Positions 19,485 to 27,760 of a DNA stretch of 64,000 nucleotides are shown in pieces. This stretch comes from Flavobacteriales bacterium (lineage in GTDB: Bacteria > Bacteroidota > Bacteroidia > Flavobacteriales_F > PHOS-HE28), in contig JADJAA010000005.1 in NCBI GenBank assembly GCA_016704485.1, forward strand, positions 34,738-98,737, read 5' to 3'. The notes under the pieces were generated by a model that searched no databases, had not been told where the DNA came from, and saw only the letters and a program-made list of their open reading frames with translations. Positions within the stretch are counted from its first letter, which is position 1. Every line of letters starts with the position of its first letter. Both the position numbers and the translations under genes were made by a program.

Positions 19485-20366
19485 TCATCGATAAATTTTT
19501 GTTTCCGGAGTCAAGGAGAGGCCATTGTGATTGCGAAGCTTGTTCTTCAGGTCTGCGAAGTAGCCATCTATTGCATTGGTGGTGTTGGGAATATCCAGTT
19601 CAGGATAGTCGTACCAAGTGAACAACCAAGGCAGATTGCACGATAGGCTCCGGTGTGCGCTCCGCAGGCGACCGTGCGTATAACGTGACTTGCCGGTGGT
19701 TGATTCCACAGTTCGTTCAGCGAGGAAGGCCTTCCATTTGGTATGCCATAGTTGTAGACCCCCAGTGAAGCTTTCCTTATCGGTCTTCTTCAGCATCTGT
19801 GTCAATTGGCGCAGCTCAATGGCTGCTGGCAACTTGGGCTTTCTAGTGAGATAGCGGGTAATGATCGCTACTTGATGAAATTGGCACATTTGCACCGGGA
19901 TTCCTCTGCAGAGTTGCAACAGGCCTCGTCGGCCATCACAAACAACGGCGCTTATCTCCACGCCTTGTCCACGAAGGAATTTCAGACCATCCGCATAAAG
20001 CTGGTTGGTCTCATGTTTTACGTATTTCCTATACAGGACTGTGCCTGTAGTTGCATCCCTGAACACCATTACACCGAAGGTTCTCCCGAAGTAGGTCGTA
20101 TCCATTAAAACCACGGCTGAAGATGGCAGAACAGCCTTGGCTTCAGTGCCTGTGTATTTGTCCAACGTCCGCTGTATGGTCCGAATAGAACAACCATACT
20201 TGAGAGCCAACTGCCTGTAAGTCTGTTTGCCAGCTTGATACTCAAACCATAGTTCTTCGGGCTGCTTTGTTTGGCCGCCTAAAAATTGCTTACCACAAGT
20301 GCGGCAACGGTACCGTTGCTTACCCCGAACCTGGCCGTATTTGTTAATAACTGGACCACCACACAA
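19485..20366 (-). CDS. IS256-like transposase with N-terminal zinc ribbon, frame interrupted at both ends
   Basis: The open frame encodes a zinc-ribbon (RYRCRTCGKQF), a helix-turn-helix region (YRQLALKYGCSIRTI), a first catalytic Asp (LMDTTYFG), a second Asp region (VVCDGRRGLLQL followed by QMCQFHQ) and a C-terminal TTNAIDGYFADLK motif, as in IS256/MULE-type transposases. The frame opens with a TTG at 20366, but the missing first zinc-ribbon half (KKCSLCGG) is encoded just upstream in the same frame without a start codon. The only nearby ATG (20386) is one base out of frame across an A6 tract. At the other end the frame stops at 19485, yet the expected continuation KFIDEFLKACGPRDGNG lies in the -1 frame after an A5 tract, ending at 19445. 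One added A at each tract restores one protein. Confidence 0.8.
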   Translation of the reverse strand: MCGGPVINKYGQVRGKQRYRCRTCGKQFLGGQTKQPEELWFEYQAGKQTYRQLALKYGCSIRTIQRTLDKYTGTEAKAVLPSSAVVLMDTTYFGRTFGVMVFRDATTGTVLYRKYVKHETNQLYADGLKFLRGQGVEISAVVCDGRRGLLQLCRGIPVQMCQFHQVAIITRYLTRKPKLPAAIELRQLTQMLKKTDKESFTGGLQLWHTKWKAFLAERTVESTTGKSRYTHGRLRSAHRSLSCNLPWLFTWYDYPELDIPNTTNAIDGYFADLKNKLRNHNGLSLTPETKIYR

Positions 20367-20438
20367 AGAGCACTTTTTTGGTTCATGACCTTTGAAAGGC
20401 CTCTAACCTAAGCCAGGTAGGACTTTCAGAAGGTTTTA

Positions 20439-20460
20439 CCATTCGTTTTGTCCATTAACC
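20439..20460 (-). repeat. Right terminal inverted repeat of the IS
   Basis: CCATTCGTTTTGTCCATTAA followed by CC, the inverted partner of 19236-19258. Confidence 0.85.
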
Positions 20461-20469
20461 CAAATTATT
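20461..20469. repeat. Target site duplication, right copy
   Basis: CAAATTATT, identical to 19227-19235, directly abuts the right end of the insertion sequence. Confidence 0.85.
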
Positions 20470-20695
20470 TTTTATCTGTTGATCCAACGGCTCTATCCCA
20501 TGGAATGGGGTGATCCGTCCGTTGTTTGATCAGTTTCAGCGAAATAGGCCATGTAACCCGTAGCACATTTCTACAGTAGAAGGTCCTGCCTGACCAAGGT
20601 GGACTTCAAGTAAATCCACTGCCATGCGATGAACTCGGCCTCGACTCCGTGTTCCACCAAAGTTGGGCAATTCTTTCAACTAAACCCAATTGCCC

Positions 20696-23600
20696 ATGTT
20701 ACGTCATGCGATCGCTTTAACCTGCTTGATCCTAAGTTTAACCGGATTTGGTCAAACACCCTCGGAGAGTGCAACGGTCAAACTATCTGCAGTAACACAA
20801 AGTAGCCCACCTCGAGTAACACTGAGCTGGGCCCCTGTATCCGGTGCAAGTACCGTTACGATCTATCGCAAGTTGCGATCTGCGACAAGTTGGGGTTCTT
20901 CGATTGCAACACCTTCTGCATCCGCAGGTCAGTACCAGGATAACGGTGTTAGCGTTGGAACCTACTATGAATACAAAGTGAAAGCCAACGGCGGAAGCAA
21001 CGGCGACGGATACATCAGCTCCGGTATTGATGTGCCGCTTGAAGATTACAAAGGCAAGATCCTCCTTTTGGTGGACGCAACCTTAGCACCTCAGCTTGTG
21101 TCAGAGATCCAGCAGGTCGAAAGCGATCTGAAGGCCGATGGGTGGTCCGTGCTACGGAACGATGTTTCACGGACAGCCGCGGTAACGAGCGTACGCGCTA
21201 TTGTTGTTGGGCATTACAACGCTGATCCGACCAACATGAAGGCGGTCTACATCATTGGACACGTTCCTGTGCCTTATTCCGGTAATGTAGCTCCGGACGG
21301 TCACACAAGTCACCAAGGAGCATGGCCATGTGATGGCTATTATGGTGAAATGAATGGGACTTGGACGGACAATAGTGTGTCCGTACAACAATCGCAGAAC
21401 CCCTATAACTACAACGTGCCTGGCGATGGGAAATTCGACCAGAGTGATTTCCCTTCAAGTGTCGAATTGCAAGTGGGGCGGGTGGATATGTATGATATGC
21501 CTGCGTTCAGCACGAGCGAAGTGCAGTTGATGCGTAACTATTTGAACAGAGCGCATAGCTATAAGATCAAAGGGTGGGAGCCTCAAGTACGGGCCATGAT
21601 CTTTGATAACCTACAGTGGGCTGGTGGAATACTAGCCGCCAGTGGGTGGCGGAGTATCGTGCCATTAGTAGGTGCCGCGAACATTTCAGCACCTTATCAA
21701 TATGGTCCATCATTCCACAGTCAAATGAACGGACAAAGCTACCTATGGACATACTCAAGTGGTGGCGGTCTACAGCTGAATACGGATGGCGTTGTAACAT
21801 TCAATGGTGCTGATAACATTGGCACCACGCAGGATTTTGCTGCTGCCACGAGTATGGGCGGAGTGTTCAACATGTCTTTCGGATCCTACTTCGGAGATTG
21901 GGACAACAAGAACAATTATTTGAAAGCACCGCTTGCACGTGGTGAAGCACTCACGAACGTATGGTCTTCGATCCCTGCCTGGTATTTCCAGAATATGGGC
22001 CTAGGCGACAACATCGGGTATAGTACATGGCTTACCATGAACAATACAAGTGCGTATACACCGCTTACGGATGGATGGCAAGGAACGATCGGTCGCAGCC
22101 ATCTAGGATTGATGGGGGACCCCTCCGTTCGAATGAAGATGGTGAAGCCGCCTACGAATTTGGTGATCACCAATGCGGGTGGTAATGCCTCATTTTCATG
22201 GAATGCTGCTACTGAAACGGTGCTTGGTTATTACATCTATAAGATCGAAGCATCAGGTCAGATCATTAAATTGACTACTTCACCAATTACTGAAACATCC
22301 TATGTGAATGCGTCCATCCCATATACTTCAGGTCAAGAGTACATGGTAAGAGCGGTGAAGCGTGAAACGAATTTCAGTGGTACGTACATGAACCTTTCGT
22401 TGGGTGCGATCGCATCCGCTAGTGGATCTCCAATCGCTGATTGCCTCGGAGTTATCGGTGGCAGTGCTGTAACAGGCTCACCTTGTAACGATGGTAATGC
22501 TTGCACAACAGGAGATCTTTGGAATGCTAGCTGTCAATGTGTTGGGACGGCGAGTGGTGATACGGATAATGACGGTATTTGCAACGCACAGGACAATTGC
22601 CCGAACATTGCTGGTCAGATCGGTTCATCATGTAACGACAACAATGCCTGCACAACGAATGATGTGATCAACTCAAGTTGTCAATGTGTTGGAACACCGG
22701 TGCCGGATAGTGATGGTGATGGAATTTGTAACACGGTCGACAACTGTCCGAACGTACCAGGTCAGATCGGCTCAACGTGTGACGACAATGATGGATGTAC
22801 GACGAATGACGTATTGAATAGTAGTTGCCAATGCATAGGAACGCCAAGTGGCGATAGTGATAATGATGGTACCTGCAATGCACAGGATGGTTGTCCGAAT
22901 GATGCCAATAAAACGTCACCAGGAAGTTGTGGATGCGGTAATCTTGAACCCGGAGCCGCTTGTAACGACAATGATTCCAATACGGAGAACGATCTGATCG
23001 GGGCAAATTGCACATGCGCCGGAACACTAATTGTCCTTGATTGCAACGGTGTTGCGAACGGACCTGCTCTGCCAGGAACGGCCTGCAACGACAACAACGC
23101 AAACACCGGCAACGACACGTGGAGTGCGAACTGTCAGTGTGTTGGTCAAGTGATCGACTGCATAGGAACAATCGGTGGATCCGCTCTACCCGGCTCAGCT
23201 TGCAACGATAACAACGCGAACACTACCAATGATACATGGTCAGCAAACTGCACATGTTCTGGAACACCAGTTGTCCTTGATTGCAACGGTGTTGCGAACG
23301 GACCTGCTCTACCCGGATCAGCCTGCAACGATAACAACGCGAACACTACCAATGATACATGGTCAGCAAACTGCACATGTTCTGGAACTCCAGTGGTGCT
23401 GGATTGCAATGGTGTTGCGAACGGACCTGCTCTACCCGGCTCAGCTTGCAACGATAACAACGCGAACACGGGTAATGACACTTGGAGTGCGAACTGTCAG
23501 TGTGTTGGACAATTGATTGATTGCGAAGGAACAGTAGGAGGTTTGCAGATGCCCGGAACCGCTTGTAATGATAATAACGCGAACACTACGAACGATGTAT

Positions 23601-24814
23601 GGTCTGCGAACTGCACATGCGCTGGAACTCCAGTGGTGCTGGATTGCAATGGTGTTGCTAACGGACCTGCACTGCCAGGATCAGCCTGCAACGACAACAA
23701 CGCGAACACCGGCAACGACACCTGGAATGCGAACTGCCAGTGCGCAGGTCAATTGATCGACTGCGAAGGAACGATCGGTGGGTCTGCTCTTCCTGGAACT
23801 GCTTGTAACGACAACAACGCGAACACCGGCAACGACACCTGGAATGCGAACTGCCAGTGCGCAGGTCAATTGATCGACTGCGAAGGAACGATCGGTGGGT
23901 CTGCTATTCCTGGAACTGCTTGTAACGACAACAACGCGAACACCGGCAACGACACCTGGAACGCGAACTGTCAGTGTGTTGGTCAATTGATCGACTGCGA
24001 AGGAACGATCGGTGGGTCTGCTCTTCCTGGAACTGCCTGCAACGACAACAACGCGAATACCGGCAATGATATCTGGAATGCGAACTGCCAGTGCGCAGGT
24101 CAATTGATCGACTGCGAAGGAACGATCGGTGGGTCTGCTATTCCTGGAACTGCCTGCAACGACAACAACGCGAACACCGGCAATGATGTCTGGAATGCGA
24201 ACTGCCAGTGCGTAGGTCAATTGATCGACTGCGAAGGAACAGTTGGTGGATCGGCTCTACCAGGAACAGCCTGCAACGACAATAACGCAAACACTGCTAA
24301 TGATACTTGGAGTGCGAATTGCCAGTGCGCAGGTCAATTGATCGACTGCGAAGGAACTGTTGGTGGGTCTGCTCTTCCTGGAACTGCCTGCAACGACAAC
24401 AACGCGAATACCGGCAATGATATCTGGAATGCAAACTGCCAGTGCGCAGGTCAATTGATCGACTGCGAAGGAACGATCGGTGGGTCTGCTCTTCCTGGAA
24501 CTGCCTGCAACGACAACAACTCGAACACCGGCAATGATATCTGGAATGCAAACTGCCAGTGCGCAGGTCAATTGATCGACTGCGAAGGAACGATCGGTGG
24601 GTCTGCTCTTCCTGGAACTGCTTGTAATGATAATAACGCGAACACTACCAATGATACATGGTCAGCAAACTGCACATGTTCTGGAACACCAGTTGTCCTG
24701 ATTGCAACGGTGTTGCGAACGGACCTGCTCTACCCGGATCAGCCTGCAACGACAACAACGCGAATACCGGCAATGATATCTGGAATGCAAACTGCCAGTG
24801 CGCAGGTCAATTGA
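20696..24814 (+). CDS. Giant T9SS cargo, 5' part of a frameshifted gene
   Basis: Paralogue of the gene at 14307 with the same layout: signal peptide (MLRHAIALTCLILSLTGFGQ), FN3-like segment, C25-like fold (IIGHVPVP near 185, QVGRVD near 257, YLWTYSSGGG near 349, FGSYFGDWD near 395), FN3-like segment, DxDxDG calcium-type motifs, then Cys-rich repeats. At the gingipain catalytic His and Cys positions it has Ser and Ser. True homology ends near 24699: a T present in sister repeats (GTCCTTGATTGC) is missing (GTCCTGATTGC), and the last 39 residues are out of frame. Adding that T joins this part to the gene at 24658 and gives one protein of about 2336 residues. Start ATG 20696 is preferred over TTG 20690 because it gives a clean signal peptide. 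Confidence 0.85.
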   Translation: MLRHAIALTCLILSLTGFGQTPSESATVKLSAVTQSSPPRVTLSWAPVSGASTVTIYRKLRSATSWGSSIATPSASAGQYQDNGVSVGTYYEYKVKANGGSNGDGYISSGIDVPLEDYKGKILLLVDATLAPQLVSEIQQVESDLKADGWSVLRNDVSRTAAVTSVRAIVVGHYNADPTNMKAVYIIGHVPVPYSGNVAPDGHTSHQGAWPCDGYYGEMNGTWTDNSVSVQQSQNPYNYNVPGDGKFDQSDFPSSVELQVGRVDMYDMPAFSTSEVQLMRNYLNRAHSYKIKGWEPQVRAMIFDNLQWAGGILAASGWRSIVPLVGAANISAPYQYGPSFHSQMNGQSYLWTYSSGGGLQLNTDGVVTFNGADNIGTTQDFAAATSMGGVFNMSFGSYFGDWDNKNNYLKAPLARGEALTNVWSSIPAWYFQNMGLGDNIGYSTWLTMNNTSAYTPLTDGWQGTIGRSHLGLMGDPSVRMKMVKPPTNLVITNAGGNASFSWNAATETVLGYYIYKIEASGQIIKLTTSPITETSYVNASIPYTSGQEYMVRAVKRETNFSGTYMNLSLGAIASASGSPIADCLGVIGGSAVTGSPCNDGNACTTGDLWNASCQCVGTASGDTDNDGICNAQDNCPNIAGQIGSSCNDNNACTTNDVINSSCQCVGTPVPDSDGDGICNTVDNCPNVPGQIGSTCDDNDGCTTNDVLNSSCQCIGTPSGDSDNDGTCNAQDGCPNDANKTSPGSCGCGNLEPGAACNDNDSNTENDLIGANCTCAGTLIVLDCNGVANGPALPGTACNDNNANTGNDTWSANCQCVGQVIDCIGTIGGSALPGSACNDNNANTTNDTWSANCTCSGTPVVLDCNGVANGPALPGSACNDNNANTTNDTWSANCTCSGTPVVLDCNGVANGPALPGSACNDNNANTGNDTWSANCQCVGQLIDCEGTVGGLQMPGTACNDNNANTTNDVWSANCTCAGTPVVLDCNGVANGPALPGSACNDNNANTGNDTWNANCQCAGQLIDCEGTIGGSALPGTACNDNNANTGNDTWNANCQCAGQLIDCEGTIGGSAIPGTACNDNNANTGNDTWNANCQCVGQLIDCEGTIGGSALPGTACNDNNANTGNDIWNANCQCAGQLIDCEGTIGGSAIPGTACNDNNANTGNDVWNANCQCVGQLIDCEGTVGGSALPGTACNDNNANTANDTWSANCQCAGQLIDCEGTVGGSALPGTACNDNNANTGNDIWNANCQCAGQLIDCEGTIGGSALPGTACNDNNSNTGNDIWNANCQCAGQLIDCEGTIGGSALPGTACNDNNANTTNDTWSANCTCSGTPVVLIATVLRTDLLYPDQPATTTTRIPAMISGMQTASAQVN

Positions 24815-27174
24815 TCGACTGCGAAGGAACGATCGGTGGGTCTGCTCTTCCTGGAACTGCTTGTAACGACAACAACGCGAACACCGGCAACGACACCTGG
24901 AACGCGAACTGTCAGTGTGTTGGTCAATTGATCGACTGCGAAGGAACGATCGGTGGGTCTGCTCTTCCTGGAACTGCTTGTAACGACAACAACGCGAACA
25001 CCGGCAATGATGTCTGGAATGCGAACTGCCAGTGCGCAGGTCAATTGATCGACTGCGAAGGAACGATCGGTGGGTCTGCTCTTCCTGGAACTGCTTGTAA
25101 CGACAACAACGCGAACACCGGCAACGACACCTGGAATGCGAACTGCCAGTGCGCAGGTCAATTGATCGACTGCGAAGGAACGATCGGTGGGTCTGCTATT
25201 CCTGGAACTGCTTGTAACGACAACAACGCGAACACCGGCAACGACACCTGGAATGCGAACTGCCAGTGCGCAGGTCAATTGATCGACTGTGAAGGAACGA
25301 TCGGTGGATCTGCTATTCCTGGAACTGCTTGTAACGACAACAACGCGAACACCGGCAATGATGTCTGGAATGCGAACTGCCAGTGCGTAGGTCAATTGAT
25401 CGACTGCGAAGGAACGATCGGTGGGTCTGCTATTCCTGGAACTGCCTGCAACGACAACAACGCGAACACCGGCAATGATATCTGGAATGCGAACTGCCAG
25501 TGTGTTGGTCAATTGATCGACTGCGAAGGAACGATCGGTGGGTCTGCTATTCCTGGAACTGCTTGTAACGACAACAACGCGAACACCGGCAACGACACCT
25601 GGAACGCGAACTGTCAGTGTGTTGGTCAATTGATCGACTGCGAAGGAACGATCGGTGGGTCTGCTCTTCCTGGAACTGCCTGCAACGACAACAACTCGAA
25701 CACCGGCAATGATATCTGGAATGCAAACTGCCAGTGCGCAGGTCAATTGATCGACTGCGAAGGAACGATCGGTGGGTCTGCTCTTCCTGGAACTGCTTGT
25801 AATGATAATAACGCGAACACTACCAATGATACATGGTCAGCAAACTGCACATGTTCTGGAACACCAGTTGTCCTTGATTGCAACGGTGTTGCGAACGGAC
25901 CTGCTCTACCCGGATCAGCCTGCAACGACAACAACGCGAATACCGGCAATGATATCTGGAATGCAAACTGCCAGTGCGCAGGTCAATTGATCGACTGCGA
26001 AGGAACGATCGGTGGGTCTGCTCTTCCTGGAACTGCTTGTAACGACAACAACGCGAACACGGGCAATGATGTCTGGAATGCGAACTGCCAGTGCGCAGGT
26101 CAATTGATCGACTGCGAAGGAACGATCGGTGGGTCTGCTATTCCTGGAACTGCCTGCAACGACAACAACGCGAATACCGGCAATGATATCTGGAATGCGA
26201 ACTGCCAGTGCGCAGGTCAATTGATCGACTGCGAAGGAACGATCGGTGGGTCTGCTATTCCTGGAACTGCCTGCAACGACAACAACGCGAACACCGGCAA
26301 TGATATCTGGAATGCAAACTGCCAGTGCGCAGGTCAATTGATCGACTGCGAAGGAACGATCGGTGGGTCTGCTATTCCTGGAACTGCCTGCAACGACAAC
26401 AACGCGAACACCGGCAATGATATCTGGAATGCGAACTGCCAGTGCGCAGGTCAATTGATCGACTGTGAAGGAACGATCGGTGGATCTGCACTTCCGGGTT
26501 CAGCCTGCAACGACAACAACGCAAACACGGGCAACGACACCTGGAACGCGAACTGTCAGTGTGCAGGTCAAGTGATCGATTGTGAAGGAACAGTTGGTGG
26601 ATCGGCTCTACCAGGAACAGCCTGCAACGACAATAACGCAAACACTGCTAATGATACTTGGAGTGCGAATTGCCATTGCTTTGGTCTAGTGATCGATTGC
26701 GAAGGAACTGTTGGTGGATCGGCTGTCCCAGGATCAACTTGCAACGACAACAACGCAAACACTACAAACGATATATGGTCTGCTAACTGCACATGCGCCG
26801 GAACGCCAGTAGTTCTGGATTGCAATGGTGTTGCGAACGGACCTGCACTACCTGGCTCTGCTTGTAACGATAACAATGCTAACACCAGCAATGATACCTG
26901 GAATGTAAATTGTCAGTGTGTTGGTCAAGTGGTCGATTGTGAAGGAACAGTGGGCGGAACGGCACTACCTGGAACGCCATGTGATGATGGTCTTGTGGCC
27001 ACGTTCAATGATACTTGGGGAATGAATTGCCAATGCTATGGCATGATCGAGACCGTTGGTCCGGATTGTGAAGGTATTGCGGGTGGTTCTTCGAATCCCG
27101 GAACACCATGTGACGATAATGATCCACAGACGGTGAACGATATCTGGACAGAGAACTGCAATTGCCAAGGTGAA
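23039..27174 (+). repeat. Tandem array of about 35 Cys-rich repeats, 117-bp unit
   Basis: Units of mainly 39 codons (117 bp) follow each other without spacers. The typical unit reads DCEGTIGGSALPG, TACNDNNANTGND, (T/I/V)WNANCQC(A/V)GQL. Slightly different units (DCNGVANGPALPG ... CTCSGTPVVL) recur at intervals. Four cysteines per unit are constant. Many units differ by only a few bases, far less than in the paralogous gene at 14307. A block of ten units is itself duplicated with an offset of 1175 bp (24516 against 25691). Confidence 0.92.
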
Positions 27175-27705
27175 CTATTGGATTGTGCGGGTGTTCCGAA
27201 TGGAACCGCTGAATTCGATGACTGCGGAGTTTGTGCGGGCGGTTCCACTGGTATTGAACCGAATGGTGACGGTGACAATGATGGGGTAATGGCGTGTGAT
27301 GATAATTGCCCTTCCGTTGCAAATGATACGCAGGTCGATTTCGACGGTGATGGAGTTGGAGATGCATGCGACAATTGTGCTTGGACCTACAACCCTGACC
27401 AAGCGGATAGCGATAACGATGGGTACGGAGATGCTTGTCAACTATCACAGGTTTCCATAGAGGAACTGAGCAATGGTGAGGCGTTCAATTTCCATCCGAA
27501 TCCGACTTTAGGAAATGTAAATGTCAGTTGCACGGTTCCAGGTGTCCGCACACTGAGATTCTACAGCCCAACGGGAGCTTTGGTGCTCGAACGGAGTATT
27601 GAGAACAACATGGAATTGGGTGACCTAAGTATGGGCATCTACAACGTGCTCGCGCTGGATGCGGCAGGCAGGCCGCTAGCGCGAACGAGGCTCGTCCGTC
27701 AATGA
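24658..27705 (+). CDS. Giant T9SS cargo, 3' part of a frameshifted gene
   Basis: In-frame continuation of the 20696 gene after the one-base deletion near 24699; residues before about 15 (MVSKLHMFWN...) are out-of-frame reading and not native. The part contains about 21 Cys-rich repeats, then calcium-type motifs (DGDGDNDG, DFDGDGVGDACD, DSDNDGYGD) and a type A T9SS sorting domain (NFHPNPTLGNVNVS to the end, LVRQ). Without the missing base this half has neither signal peptide nor obvious start and would not be exported. The sorting domain predicts delivery through the outer membrane by T9SS once joined to the 5' part. The repeat array may form a disulfide-rich, extended surface stalk. A bidirectional terminator follows at once. 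Confidence 0.8.
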   Translation: MVSKLHMFWNTSCPDCNGVANGPALPGSACNDNNANTGNDIWNANCQCAGQLIDCEGTIGGSALPGTACNDNNANTGNDTWNANCQCVGQLIDCEGTIGGSALPGTACNDNNANTGNDVWNANCQCAGQLIDCEGTIGGSALPGTACNDNNANTGNDTWNANCQCAGQLIDCEGTIGGSAIPGTACNDNNANTGNDTWNANCQCAGQLIDCEGTIGGSAIPGTACNDNNANTGNDVWNANCQCVGQLIDCEGTIGGSAIPGTACNDNNANTGNDIWNANCQCVGQLIDCEGTIGGSAIPGTACNDNNANTGNDTWNANCQCVGQLIDCEGTIGGSALPGTACNDNNSNTGNDIWNANCQCAGQLIDCEGTIGGSALPGTACNDNNANTTNDTWSANCTCSGTPVVLDCNGVANGPALPGSACNDNNANTGNDIWNANCQCAGQLIDCEGTIGGSALPGTACNDNNANTGNDVWNANCQCAGQLIDCEGTIGGSAIPGTACNDNNANTGNDIWNANCQCAGQLIDCEGTIGGSAIPGTACNDNNANTGNDIWNANCQCAGQLIDCEGTIGGSAIPGTACNDNNANTGNDIWNANCQCAGQLIDCEGTIGGSALPGSACNDNNANTGNDTWNANCQCAGQVIDCEGTVGGSALPGTACNDNNANTANDTWSANCHCFGLVIDCEGTVGGSAVPGSTCNDNNANTTNDIWSANCTCAGTPVVLDCNGVANGPALPGSACNDNNANTSNDTWNVNCQCVGQVVDCEGTVGGTALPGTPCDDGLVATFNDTWGMNCQCYGMIETVGPDCEGIAGGSSNPGTPCDDNDPQTVNDIWTENCNCQGELLDCAGVPNGTAEFDDCGVCAGGSTGIEPNGDGDNDGVMACDDNCPSVANDTQVDFDGDGVGDACDNCAWTYNPDQADSDNDGYGDACQLSQVSIEELSNGEAFNFHPNPTLGNVNVSCTVPGVRTLRFYSPTGALVLERSIENNMELGDLSMGIYNVLALDAAGRPLARTRLVRQ

Positions 27706-27727
27706 CGCGAGACCAAGTTGAAAGGAA

Positions 27728-27760
27728 GAACCCTCTGAGCGATCAGGGGGTTCTCTATTT
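27728..27760. terminator. Bidirectional rho-independent terminator
   Basis: GAACCCTCTGA, loop GCGA, TCAGGGGGTTC forms an 11-bp stem with one wobble pair, followed by a T-rich tail on the plus strand. It lies between two convergent genes ending at 27705 and 27755 and can serve both. Confidence 0.8.

Larger units (their letters stand above)
19236..20460 (-). mobile_element. IS256-like insertion sequence, 1225 bp
   Basis: The element is bounded by imperfect terminal inverted repeats (19236-19258 and 20439-20460) and by identical 9-bp direct repeats CAAATTATT on both flanks, so its borders are firm. It encodes one transposase on the minus strand. A 9-bp duplication fits the IS256 family (usually 8-9 bp). 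It sits in the intergenic region between two paralogous T9SS cargo genes and disrupts neither. The perfect target duplication suggests a fairly recent insertion. Confidence 0.88.

Noticed and set aside
23681..26454. Long open frames on the minus strand across the tandem repeats (for example 24739-25746)
   Set aside because: They are shadows of the periodic 117-bp unit. Their translations are monotonous (VRVVVVAGSSRKSRPTD type) and lack any signal or domain.
23039..27174. Regular repeats that might suggest a CRISPR array
   Set aside because: Units are 117 bp, contiguous, coding in one frame and without unique spacers; no cas genes nearby.
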